Origin: Novosphingobium sp. | GTDB taxonomy: Bacteria > Pseudomonadota > Alphaproteobacteria > Sphingomonadales > Sphingomonadaceae | Reading direction: 5' to 3' | Assembly: GCA_021299075.1 (NCBI GenBank) | Contig: JAJTFU010000075.1 | Coordinates: 1 to 8,327, forward strand | DNA length: 8,327 nucleotides | Part shown: piece after piece, positions 1-6,164 of the stretch | Numbering within the stretch: position 1 is the first letter of the stretch | Layout of the letters: each line of letters opens with the position of its first letter | The notes under the pieces: generated by a model | The model's database searches: none | What the model saw: the letters and a program-made list of their open reading frames with translations, nothing else | What the model was told of the DNA's origin: nothing | Position numbers and translations under genes: made by a program

Positions 1-1267
1 CGGGCAGGGCCTCACCTCGCTCGTTGCGGATCGCCAGCTCCATGTCCTTCACGGCCTTGCCGCAATTGACGATGGCGCGGTAGCGGGCCGGGCGGCTGAG
101 ATCGCGGGGCGTGCCTGACAGGCGCTCTTCCTCAACCAGTTCGACGCGGATCCCTTCGCCCGGCGGCATCAGGGTGACCGCCAGGGTTGCTTCGGCAAGG
201 CCGTAGGAGGGCAGGAAGGCGCTCGCCTTGAACCCGGCGGGGGCAAAGGCGTTGACGAAATTCTGCATCACGTCAGGCCGGATCATGTCCGCGCCGTTGC
301 CGGCGATCCGCCAACGCGACAGGTCGAACCGTTCGGTCACGTTGCTCTGGCTGGAGATGCGGCGCGCGCAGATGTCATAGCCGAAGGTATGCGAATAGCT
401 GCAGGAATTGCCGGGATTGCGCGTGACCAGATCGAGCCAGGCGAGCGGGCGGCGGGCAAAATCCTCGGTCTTGAGGTAATCGGCCGAAACCTGGTTGGCG
501 ATCATCGACAGGAAGCAGCCGACCAGACCCATGTCGTGGTACCACGGCAGCCAGCTGATGCAGCGGTCGTCCTGGGTGAACTGCATCCCGTGGGCATGGC
601 CGCTCAGGTTGTTGAGCAGCGCCTCGTGCGTGACGGCAACGCCGTGCGGGAAGCGGGTCGAGCCGCTGGAATACTGCAGGTAGCAGATATCGTCCGGGTT
701 GGCGGCGGGCAGATCGCAGACGTTAGCCGGCTGTTTGGCAAAGTCTTCCCAGGCGATCCCGGCGCATTCGCCGCTCCGGGCATGCTGGCGTGCGGCAGCG
801 GCGCCGGCCATTTCGGCAATCTCGGCGGGGAAGAACAGGACCTTGGGGTCGCTTGACTGCAGCTGGACGGACAGCTGGTCGATATAGCCTTCCTTGCCGC
901 CAAAGCTGGTCGGCAGCGGGAGCGGCACCGGCCAGGCGCCGGCATAGACCGCGCCGCAGAACAGGGCGGCGAATTCGGGTCCGGTTTCGGCAATCAGGGC
1001 GACCCGGTCACCCTTGCCGATGCCCAGCGCAATCAGGCGATAGGCCATGGCCAGCGCATCGCTGCGCAGTTCGCTGAAGGGATAGACCCGGATCAGCGTG
1101 CCGCGCGGATCGTGAAAATTCATGCCGCGCGCGCCTTGCGCAGCGTAATCGAGCGCATCGCCAAAAGTGGCAAAGTCCGAAAAGCGGCGCGGATGCGCGT
1201 CATAATTGGGCGTCGGCACAAGGCCGGCAGCCGTCGCGGCACTCGCCATGGTGGCGGCTTCAGTCAT
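1..1267 (-). CDS. Fatty-acyl-AMP ligase (FAAL), 3' end outside window
   Basis: Adenylate-forming enzyme of the ANL superfamily. FAALs activate a fatty acid with ATP to acyl-AMP and usually hand it to an acyl carrier protein rather than to CoA. The frame is open from an ATG at 1267 to the window edge (422 complete codons). Visible motifs: the P-loop-like A3 motif YLQYSSGSTRFPHGV at residues 196-210 (the common P-K-G is P-H-G here), SWLPWYHDMGLVG at 238-250, SYSHTFGYDICARR at about 290-303, and the A5-type YGLAEAT at 355-361. Family members are about 560-600 residues, so the C-terminal lid domain with the catalytic lysine is missing only because of the edge. The start is uncertain: an in-frame ATG at residue 7 (1249) is possible, and the ribosome site before 1267 is weak. 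It is divergent from recX. In sphingomonads such ligases can sit with acyl carrier protein and serine palmitoyltransferase genes for sphingolipid synthesis; that role is inference, since those genes would lie outside the window. Confidence 0.93.
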   Translation of the reverse strand, partial: MTEAATMASAATAAGLVPTPNYDAHPRRFSDFATFGDALDYAAQGARGMNFHDPRGTLIRVYPFSELRSDALAMAYRLIALGIGKGDRVALIAETGPEFAALFCGAVYAGAWPVPLPLPTSFGGKEGYIDQLSVQLQSSDPKVLFFPAEIAEMAGAAAARQHARSGECAGIAWEDFAKQPANVCDLPAANPDDICYLQYSSGSTRFPHGVAVTHEALLNNLSGHAHGMQFTQDDRCISWLPWYHDMGLVGCFLSMIANQVSADYLKTEDFARRPLAWLDLVTRNPGNSCSYSHTFGYDICARRISSQSNVTERFDLSRWRIAGNGADMIRPDVMQNFVNAFAPAGFKASAFLPSYGLAEATLAVTLMPPGEGIRVELVEEERLSGTPRDLSRPARYRAIVNCGKAVKDMELAIRNERGEALP

Positions 1268-1398
1268 TATAAAAACCCGTCTTTCCAACCGGATGCGCCG
1301 TTTTCGGCGTCACTCGCGTCCCCACTTGTCTGGATGGTTCCCTGAAAGACCACCCGCACCCTTCCCCAATCGCGGCACAGTGTGGCACGATTAGGGCA
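1268..1398. promoter_or_regulatory. Divergent intergenic region between FAAL gene and recX
   Basis: This 131-base gap must hold the promoters or leaders of two divergent genes. A perfect small hairpin (CGCCG at 1296-1300, TTTT loop, CGGCG at 1305-1309) lies in it. On the minus strand a perfect TATAAT (1271 to 1266) overlaps the FAAL start codon, with no matching -35 box 16-18 bases away. No convincing sigma-70 promoter was found for recX. The recX start is preceded by AGGG at 1393-1396, only 2 bases from the ATG. Confidence 0.4.
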
Positions 1399-1974
1399 AT
1401 GCCGCCCCGGTTCACCCCCCGCTCCGCCAGCTCACCGCGTGAACGCCGCGTGCCGCGCCCGCTTGATGCGCAGCGGCTTAACGAGCTGGCGCTGGCCTAT
1501 CTCGCGCGGTTTTCGACCTCGGCGGCCAAGCTGGATGGCTACCTGCGCCGCAAGCTGCGCGAACGCGGCTGGGAGGGCGATGGCGATGCTCCGGTTGCCG
1601 CGATCGTCGAGCGCTGCGTCGCGGCCGGTTATGTCGATGATGCGGTCTTTGCCCGCGCCAAGGCCGGCAGCCTGCGCCGCCGAGGTTATGGCGATCGGCG
1701 GGTCGACCAGTCGCTGAACGCCGCCGGGATCGCAGCTGACCTGCGCGAGGAGGTGCGCGGCTCGCTCAGCGAGGCGCGGCAGGCTGCGCTGGCCCTGGCC
1801 CGCAAGCGGCGACTGGGCCCTTACGGACCACCGCCAGCTGATCGCGCGGCGCGCGAAAAGCAGATCGCGGTTCTGCTGCGGGCTGGCCACAAGCTGGACA
1901 TCGCGCGGCAGGTGTTGGAAGCTGGCACGGTCGCCGGGCTCGAGGCCTGGGCCGAAGAGGAAGAGGAATATTGA
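1399..1974 (+). CDS. recX: Regulatory protein RecX
   Basis: RecX binds RecA filaments and modulates, usually inhibits, recombinase activity in the cytoplasm. The 191-residue product has the family's three-helix repeats. The first is around residues 29-58, with the LARFSTSAAKLDGYLRRKL segment. The second is around 64-113, with GYVDDAVFARAKAGSLRRRG. The last is around 121-180, ending in a RAGHKLDIARQVLE-like helix. The N-terminus is arginine-rich and the protein ends in a run of five glutamates plus tyrosine. The ATG at 1399 was kept because no better start is visible, although its AGGG is very close. The gene heads a compact plus-strand run: its TGA overlaps the next gene's ATG by one base, suggesting translational coupling. 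recA is not in the window. No confident LexA box was seen upstream. Confidence 0.92.
   Translation: MPPRFTPRSASSPRERRVPRPLDAQRLNELALAYLARFSTSAAKLDGYLRRKLRERGWEGDGDAPVAAIVERCVAAGYVDDAVFARAKAGSLRRRGYGDRRVDQSLNAAGIAADLREEVRGSLSEARQAALALARKRRLGPYGPPPADRAAREKQIAVLLRAGHKLDIARQVLEAGTVAGLEAWAEEEEEY
1963..1967 (+). promoter_or_regulatory. Ribosome binding site (GAGGA) for the DUF192 gene inside recX
   Basis: GAGGA lies 6 bases before the ATG at 1974 and is formed by the glutamate codons at the end of recX. It decides the start of the next gene at ATG 1974 rather than the in-frame TTG at 1971. Confidence 0.6.
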
Positions 1975-2447
1975 TGCGGCACCTGCTGTTCGCCCTGCTG
2001 GCTGCAACTTTGGCGGCCTGTTCGCCGGGCGCTGGCGGCGCATCACCCTCGGCAACGAATGCGGTCCACCCCGAATCCGGGCTGGAGGTGATTCCCCTGA
2101 CTGTAACGAGCGCCAGCGGCACGCACCGCTTCAAGGTGGAGGTCGCCCGTTCGGCGATGGAGCAGGCCAAGGGACTGATGTTCCGGACCAAGCTGGGCCC
2201 GGACGAAGGGATGATCTTCCCGATGAACCCGCCGCGCGGGGCGAGCTTCTGGATGAAGATCACGGTCATATCGCTCGACCTGATCTTCGTTGCCCCTGAT
2301 GGCCGGATCGCCAATATCGCGGCCAATGCCGTGCCCTATGACCTGAAGCCGCTGCTCTCGGTCGGGCAGGTCAAGGCTGTGCTGGAGATCCCCGGCGGCC
2401 GTGCAACCGAACTGGGCATCGCGCCGGGGGACAAGGTCGCGTGGTAG
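1974..2447 (+). CDS. DUF192 family lipoprotein
   Basis: A 157-residue exported protein of the DUF192 family, small beta-rich domains of unknown biochemical role. The start is an hydrophobic leader (residues 1-15) ending in the lipobox L-A-A-C with Cys16 as the lipidation site, followed by a Gly/Ser/Ala-rich linker. This predicts an envelope-anchored periplasmic lipoprotein. The domain spans about residues 38-157: EQAKGLMFRTKLGPDEGMIF at 64-82, FWMKITVISLDLIFV at 92-106, APDGRI at 107-112, and the terminal PGDKV segment. The usual motif reads F-W-M-K-N-T-x-I-P-L-D; here Asn is Ile96 and Pro is Ser100. The gene overlaps recX by one base, with its ribosome site inside recX. The downstream gene NDUFA12 follows after 38 bases. 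The family call is firm; the function is unknown. Confidence 0.9.
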   Translation: MRHLLFALLAATLAACSPGAGGASPSATNAVHPESGLEVIPLTVTSASGTHRFKVEVARSAMEQAKGLMFRTKLGPDEGMIFPMNPPRGASFWMKITVISLDLIFVAPDGRIANIAANAVPYDLKPLLSVGQVKAVLEIPGGRATELGIAPGDKVAW

Positions 2448-2485
2448 TGCTTGCCCGTCCCGCCAACCGAGGCTAACGCGCGCCC

Positions 2486-2896
2486 ATGGGAATCCTTGGC
2501 AAGATCTTCACCTGGTGGGACGGCGCGACGATCGGGACGCTGTTCAATTCCGCGCTGACCGGCGAGCAGGTCGGTATCGATGCGCAGGGTAACAAGTATT
2601 ACCGCTCGAAGAAGGTCCGCAAGGACGGCCCCTTCGCCGGGACCGAGCGGCGCTGGGTCATCTATAACGGGGCCAACGATGCCAGCCGCGTGCCGTCCGA
2701 ATGGCATGGCTGGTTGCACCATTCCTATGATGGTGTGCCCGAAAGCCACCTCCCGCCGCCGCGGATCTGGGAAGTGGATTACACTCCCAATGCCACCGGC
2801 ACGGCCCAGGCCTATCGTCCGCAAGGCGCGCTGGAGCGCGGCGGCAAGCGGGCAGCCGCGACCGGCGATTACGAGGCCTGGAGCCCGGACGCCTGA
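2486..2896 (+). CDS. NADH:ubiquinone oxidoreductase accessory subunit, NDUFA12 (B17.2) family
   Basis: Homologue of the mitochondrial complex I accessory subunit NDUFA12. Among bacteria it is essentially alphaproteobacterial; in Paracoccus the homologue is part of purified complex I. The 136-residue product is a full-length soluble subunit. Signature segments: FTWWDGATIGT at residues 8-18, GNKYYRSKK at 35-43, and ERRWVIYNG, then RVPSEWHGWLHH, across 54-79. The C-terminus is poorly conserved, ending EAWSPDA. There is no signal or membrane segment, consistent with a peripheral subunit on the cytoplasmic arm. GAGG at 2469-2472 is a distant ribosome site for the ATG at 2486. The core nuo operon is not in the window. 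The DUF2155 gene begins 2 bases after its stop, so the two are probably co-translated. Confidence 0.95.
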   Translation: MGILGKIFTWWDGATIGTLFNSALTGEQVGIDAQGNKYYRSKKVRKDGPFAGTERRWVIYNGANDASRVPSEWHGWLHHSYDGVPESHLPPPRIWEVDYTPNATGTAQAYRPQGALERGGKRAAATGDYEAWSPDA

Positions 2897-2898
2897 TC

Positions 2899-3543
2899 AT
2901 GCGGCGCCTGCTCGCGCCTGGCCTTGTGCTGCTTCTGCTGGCCGCGTGCAGCGGCGGCGATGAGCCCGATGCCGCGGCTACCGAAATTCCCGAAGACGTC
3001 GCGGCCCAGGCCAGCGTGCCGGCGGTCGAAAGCGAATACGGCACCCCGGTCAAGGACCGCGTCGCCACGCTCGGCCTGCTCAACAAGCGCAACAATATCA
3101 CCCAGGACATCGTGCTGAAGTCCGGCGAGGCGCGGCGGATCGGCAATGTCGTCGTCCGGCTCGCCACCTGCGAGCGGACCCTGCCGTGGGAGCGCCCGGC
3201 CGAGACCGGGGCCTTCGTGCAGGTCTTTGTCGAGGAACGGGCCGATGCCGACAGCGCGCTGGCCTGGCGCAAGGTCTTTTCCGGCTGGCTGTTCAAGAAT
3301 GCGCCTTCGCTCAACGTGGTTGAGCATCCGGTCTATGACGTCTGGGTCAAGGACTGCGCGATGAAGTTCCCGGGCGAGGAAGACAGTCCGGCCAGTTCGG
3401 CATCGCCGAGCAGCGCGCCGAAGGCGGCTGGCAGCGCCAGTCCCTCTGCTTCTCCTTCGCCTTCCGCATCTCCGGCAGCGACGCCATCGCCCGCGCCCAA
3501 GGCGGCGCCAGCCAAGGCCGCTGCGCCCTCGGTCGATCTCTGA
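2899..3543 (+). CDS. DUF2155 family lipoprotein with Ala/Pro/Ser-rich tail
   Basis: A 214-residue protein of a mainly alphaproteobacterial family of unknown function. The hydrophobic leader ends in the lipobox L-A-A-C with Cys17, so it is probably a periplasm-facing lipoprotein. The conserved core is about residues 48-155: TLGLLNKRNNITQDIVL, VRLATCERTLPWERPAETGAF, FSGWLFKNAPSLN at 127-139 and EHPVYDVWVKDC at 142-153. Cys91 and Cys153 are candidates for a disulfide. After the core comes a low-complexity tail (about 162-212) of Ser, Pro, Ala and a few Lys, absent from the core domain and probably disordered. It starts 2 bases after NDUFA12, without a well-placed ribosome site of its own, so it looks translationally coupled. 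It converges with aat, and the tail-coding DNA is also read on the minus strand as the aat extension. Confidence 0.9.
   Translation: MRRLLAPGLVLLLLAACSGGDEPDAAATEIPEDVAAQASVPAVESEYGTPVKDRVATLGLLNKRNNITQDIVLKSGEARRIGNVVVRLATCERTLPWERPAETGAFVQVFVEERADADSALAWRKVFSGWLFKNAPSLNVVEHPVYDVWVKDCAMKFPGEEDSPASSASPSSAPKAAGSASPSASPSPSASPAATPSPAPKAAPAKAAAPSVDL
3333..3543. other. Tail-to-tail antisense coding overlap of aat and the DUF2155 gene
   Basis: Both frames are open through these 211 bases. The third codon positions of the two frames coincide: an aat codon's first base pairs with the second base of a DUF2155 codon, its second base with the first, and its third with the third base of the preceding codon. 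Ala codons therefore mirror as Ala, Pro as Gly, Ser TCN as Asp/Glu and Thr as Val, matching the two tails. No gap remains for an ordinary terminator. Confidence 0.85.
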
Positions 3544-4136
3544 GCTGCCTTCAGCAGGGTCAGATAGCGGGCCTGGCTGATCTCGATCGCGCCCAGCGAA
3601 GCAAGATGATCGGTCATGAACTGGCAGTCGAGCAGCTCAGCCCCGCCGCGCCGCAGCGCCGCCACCAGCCAGGCCAGCGCGACCTTCGAGGCATCGGGCA
3701 CCCGGCTGAACATCGATTCGCCGCAGAATACCCGGTCGAACCCGACCCCATAGAGCCCGCCGACCAGCGCGCCGTCCTGCCAACACTCGATAGAGTGGGC
3801 CAGGCCCATGGCGTGCAGCGCGCGGTAGCTCGCTTCGATCCGGTGGCTGATCCAGGTTTCGCCCGATTCGCCGCGCGGCCCGGCGCAGGCCTGCATCACG
3901 GCGGCGAAATCGGCATTGCAGGTGACACTGAAGCGCCCACGCCGCAGGGTGCGGGCCAGTGAGCGCGAACAGCGAAAGCCATCCAGCGGCAGGATCGCGC
4001 GCCGGCGCGGCTCGACCCAGAAGATCTCCGGATCGTCGCGGGCATCGGCCATCGGAAAGATCCCGCTGCGATAGGCCAGCAGCAGCAGATCCGGCTCGAT
4101 GATCTGGGGCACAGGCGCGTGCATGGGGCGCATCAT
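3333..4136 (-). CDS. aat: Leucyl/phenylalanyl-tRNA--protein transferase with antisense-overlap C-terminal extension
   Basis: Aat moves Leu or Phe from aminoacyl-tRNA to proteins with N-terminal Arg or Lys, marking them for the ClpS/ClpAP N-end rule pathway in the cytoplasm. Numbered from the ATG at 4136, landmarks are GIFPMADARDDPEIFWVEPR (25-44), ETWISHRIEASY (93-104), GLYGVGFDRVFCGESMFSR (127-145), DASKVALAWL (148-157) and LLDCQFMTDHLASLG (168-182). The family core ends near RYLTLLKAAQ (about 199), almost exactly at the stop codon of the opposing DUF2155 gene. The frame then runs 68 more residues of Ala/Gly/Glu-rich sequence to a TAG at 3333-3335. Start alternatives: ATG 4133, ATG 4124, or a TTG at 4175 that has GAAGG 3 bases upstream. 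No clear ribosome site precedes 4136. The enzyme call is secure; the start and the reality of the tail are less certain. Confidence 0.93.
   Translation of the reverse strand: MMRPMHAPVPQIIEPDLLLLAYRSGIFPMADARDDPEIFWVEPRRRAILPLDGFRCSRSLARTLRRGRFSVTCNADFAAVMQACAGPRGESGETWISHRIEASYRALHAMGLAHSIECWQDGALVGGLYGVGFDRVFCGESMFSRVPDASKVALAWLVAALRRGGAELLDCQFMTDHLASLGAIEISQARYLTLLKAAQRSTEGAAALAGAALGAGDGVAAGDAEGEGEAEGLALPAAFGALLGDAELAGLSSSPGNFIAQSLTQTS
3385..3531 (+). repeat. Low-complexity Ser/Pro/Ala coding tract
   Basis: The DNA coding the DUF2155 tail is a degenerate run of TCN, CCN and GCN codons, with Ser-Pro and Ser-Ala dipeptides repeated and a proline-lysine-alanine-alanine unit occurring twice. 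This pattern suits growth by slippage. It is compositional rather than an exact tandem repeat. Confidence 0.6.
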
Positions 4137-4210
4137 AGCAGATAGCGCGGCGGGCGGGGACAAGTTCCTTGCCAACCGCCTTCGCCTGACCTAAGGGCCA
4201 GCGCGCCTGC

Positions 4211-4286
4211 AGGAGTGTAGCTCAGCTGGTAGAGCATCGGTCTCCAAAACCGAGGGCCGCGGGTTCGAATCCTGCCACTCCTGCCA
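4211..4286 (+). tRNA. tRNA-Trp (anticodon CCA)
   Basis: A complete 76-base cloverleaf. The acceptor stem is AGGAGTG (4211-4217) with CACTCCT (4276-4282), discriminator G, and an encoded CCA at 4284-4286. The D stem is GCTC/GAGC (4220-4223 with 4232-4235). The anticodon stem is TCGGT/ACCGA around loop CTCCAAA (4242-4248), anticodon CCA at 4244-4246. The T stem is GCGGG/CCTGC (one G-T pair) with loop TTCGAAT. tRNA-Trp directly upstream of secE-nusG is a common bacterial order; here a membrane-protein gene lies between them. A weak candidate promoter is TTGCCA (4169-4174) and TAAGGG (4192-4197), spaced 17 bases. Confidence 0.97.
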
Positions 4287-4314
4287 CCGCCTCTTCCACC
4301 AACAAGCCGAGCTG

Positions 4315-5817
4315 ATGTCCGTCGAACTGACCTTCGCGCAATCCGCTCCGCGCCGCACGGGGCTTGCCGCCTGGCTGAGCGCGCGTCCGACCGCGCGCGA
4401 GGGCGTGCTGCTGGGCCTGGTGCTGGCGGTGCTGACCTGCCTGCCGGTGCTGGTCGCGAAGTATCCGCAGATGGTGGACTATGCCGCGCACCTCGCCCGC
4501 TATTACGTGATGCTGGAACGCGGCGAAAATGCCTTCCTGCAGCGCTATTATGAATTCGACTGGAAGTGGTCGGGCAACCTCGGTGCCGACTTGCTGGTCC
4601 AGCCGCTGGCCGCGCTGTTCGGGCTCGAGGCGGCGGGTCGGATCATCGCCGGGCTGGTGCCGCTGCTGACCGCGCTGGGCATTCTGGCAGTCGAATGGAG
4701 CCTGCGCCGGCGGATCGGGCTCGCCTCGCTACTGGCGCTGTGCTTCGTCTGGTCGCCCAGCCTGATCCTCGGCTTCCTCAACTTCGGCCTCGCCCAGGCA
4801 GCAGCCTTGTTTGCCTTTGCCGCCTGGGTGCGGTTGGAAGACAAGCCATGGCGCCCGCTGCTGTTCATGCCACTGGGCGTGCTGGTCTGGGTGCTGCATG
4901 TTTCGGGCTGGGGGATGCTGGGCATCCTGGTGTTCGGTTACGAATGGCACCGCCGCAAGGACCTGTCCGCCTTCTTCGCGCCCTGGCCGCTGTTCCTGCC
5001 GTTCGCCTCATTGTTCCTGGGTGACAATCCCAGCGGCCTGCCCAGCTATGGTGCCAAGGTCTGGATCTTCAAATCGGCGATCTGGAAGCAGGCGATGCGC
5101 GACGGGATCGTCTGGCTCGATCATGCCAGCCTGCTGCTGGTTGCCGCCGTCCTGGCCGGGTCGCTGCTGCTGCGCCGGATCGACGGACGGCTGGGCTGGG
5201 CGGCGGCGATCCTGCTGATCGGCTCGATCGCCATGCCCCGCCACATCTTCGGCGGCGACCTCGCCGATGCGCGGATGATCTATTCGGGCCTGCTGGTCGG
5301 CTGCCTGGCGCTGAGCTGGAACGTGCCGCGCTGGCTGCTGTGGGTGGCGCCAGCCCTGTTCCTGGCGCGAATCTCGGTCACGACCGACATCTGGCAGCGC
5401 GGCTCGGCCGAGACCGAGCGGCTGCTGGCCGCCGTCGATCACCTGCCGCAGGGCGCGCGGGTCGCCAACCTGGTCGTCACCAACGGCGGCAAGTGGGGCT
5501 ACAACACGCAGGAGCACATCGGCGGCTATGCCGTGCTGCGCAAGAACGTGCTGATCAATGCCCACTTCGCCGTGCCCGGCATCCACATGATTCGCCTGAA
5601 GGACGGCGGCCCCAATTTCCGCGATCCCAGCCAGCGGCTGCTGTGGCGGCCAGGCAGACCGATCGACCTGGCGAACTGGGCCCCGGCCAGGAACATGGAC
5701 TGGCTGTGGTATGTCGGCCCGCGCGAGCCTGACAGCCTGCCGCCCGGAGCGGTCGTGGTCTACCGCGCGCCCGGTACCCTTGTGGCACGGCTTGCAAAAG
5801 TTCCGGGCGATAGCTAA
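4315..5817 (+). CDS. Polytopic membrane protein, possibly GT-C-like glycosyltransferase
   Basis: A 500-residue inner-membrane protein that I cannot assign to a named family. Hydrophobic segments lie at roughly residues 30-49, 104-127, 135-154, 157-171, 180-208, 219-236, 266-286, 293-308 and 322-352, so about nine spans. A mostly soluble C-terminal region of about 150 residues follows. The first extramembrane loop has an Asp-x3-His motif (DYAAHLAR, Asp55 and His59), in the place where GT-C polyprenyl-phosphate-sugar glycosyltransferases carry acidic catalytic residues. A second acidic cluster, DLADAR, is at 315-320. The C-terminal region has NGGKWGYNTQEHIGGY at 390-405. GT-C membership is inference from topology and the motif only. 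The start codon lies 28 bases after tRNA-Trp with only a weak ribosome site (GAGC), so transcription may pass through from the tRNA. Coding style resembles neighbouring genes; no sign of recent transfer. Confidence 0.8.
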   Translation: MSVELTFAQSAPRRTGLAAWLSARPTAREGVLLGLVLAVLTCLPVLVAKYPQMVDYAAHLARYYVMLERGENAFLQRYYEFDWKWSGNLGADLLVQPLAALFGLEAAGRIIAGLVPLLTALGILAVEWSLRRRIGLASLLALCFVWSPSLILGFLNFGLAQAAALFAFAAWVRLEDKPWRPLLFMPLGVLVWVLHVSGWGMLGILVFGYEWHRRKDLSAFFAPWPLFLPFASLFLGDNPSGLPSYGAKVWIFKSAIWKQAMRDGIVWLDHASLLLVAAVLAGSLLLRRIDGRLGWAAAILLIGSIAMPRHIFGGDLADARMIYSGLLVGCLALSWNVPRWLLWVAPALFLARISVTTDIWQRGSAETERLLAAVDHLPQGARVANLVVTNGGKWGYNTQEHIGGYAVLRKNVLINAHFAVPGIHMIRLKDGGPNFRDPSQRLLWRPGRPIDLANWAPARNMDWLWYVGPREPDSLPPGAVVVYRAPGTLVARLAKVPGDS

Positions 5818-5826
5818 GTGCGGCGG

Positions 5827-5904
5827 TGTCTTCCGACATAGGAGAACACATCGCCCCTCCCGGTCACCACGATCGGGGCGGCGATGAGCCCTTGGCGGAA
5901 GACA
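5827..5904. repeat. Nested inverted repeat in the secE leader
   Basis: Outer arms TGTCTTCCG (5827-5835) and CGGAAGACA (5896-5904) are a perfect 9-bp inverted repeat. Inside them, CGCCCC (5852-5857) and GGGGCG (5875-5880) form a perfect 6-bp stem with a 17-base loop. An alternative inner pairing is CCCG (5859-5862) with CGGG (5874-5877). The structure fills most of the 119-base gap before secE and ends 32 bases before its ATG. No T-run follows, so a simple intrinsic terminator is unlikely. Confidence 0.6.
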
Positions 5905-5936
5905 GGAACGAAACTCAAGTGACGGGCTAGGAAGCC

Positions 5937-6131
5937 ATGGCCAAGATCAATCCCGGCGAATTCATGCGGCAGGTTCAGGCCGAAGCGCGCAAGGTCGTCT
6001 GGCCGACCCGCCAGGAAACCACGACCACCGCGATCTTCGTGGGAATCATGATGCTGCTCCTGGCCCTGTTCTTCCTCGGCGTCGACACGGTCTTCGGCGC
6101 GATCGTCAGCTGGCTGCTGTCGCTCGCCTGA
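5937..6131 (+). CDS. secE: Preprotein translocase subunit SecE
   Basis: SecE is the small clamp subunit of the SecYEG protein-conducting channel in the inner membrane. The 64-residue product is the short one-span form usual outside enterobacteria. An amphipathic N-terminal helix carries the conserved KVVWPTRQET (residues 19-28), followed by a hydrophobic segment from about residue 32 to 62. The start is ATG 5937 with AGGAAG at 5929-5934 close before it. It lies 33 bases before nusG, the standard secE-nusG pair, so the two are probably one transcript. The 119-base leader holds a nested inverted repeat. Confidence 0.97.
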   Translation: MAKINPGEFMRQVQAEARKVVWPTRQETTTTAIFVGIMMLLLALFFLGVDTVFGAIVSWLLSLA

Positions 6132-6164
6132 TCCGAAGCAATCACCAGATACGGAAATTTCAAC

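Noticed and set aside
389..856. Plus-strand open frame of 155 codons
   Set aside because: It is antisense to the fatty-acyl-AMP ligase, whose minus-strand frame carries clear family motifs.
1337..1351. Possible LexA box (GTTC-N7-GACC) upstream of recX
   Set aside because: The alphaproteobacterial motif is GTTC-N7-GTTC; two of the last four bases do not match, so it is within chance expectation.
1432..2326. Two minus-strand open frames (207 and 186 codons) antisense to recX and the DUF192 gene
   Set aside because: Arg/Pro/Ala-rich shadows of recognised proteins, with no motif or ribosome site of their own.
3333..3543. Frameshift or broken aat gene
   Set aside because: The whole Aat core is intact in one frame; only the stop is displaced, which the antisense codon geometry explains without an indel.
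5008..5586. Minus-strand open frame of 192 codons inside the membrane-protein gene
   Set aside because: His/Asp/Gln-rich composition typical of a GC-rich shadow; the plus-strand frame has coherent membrane spans.
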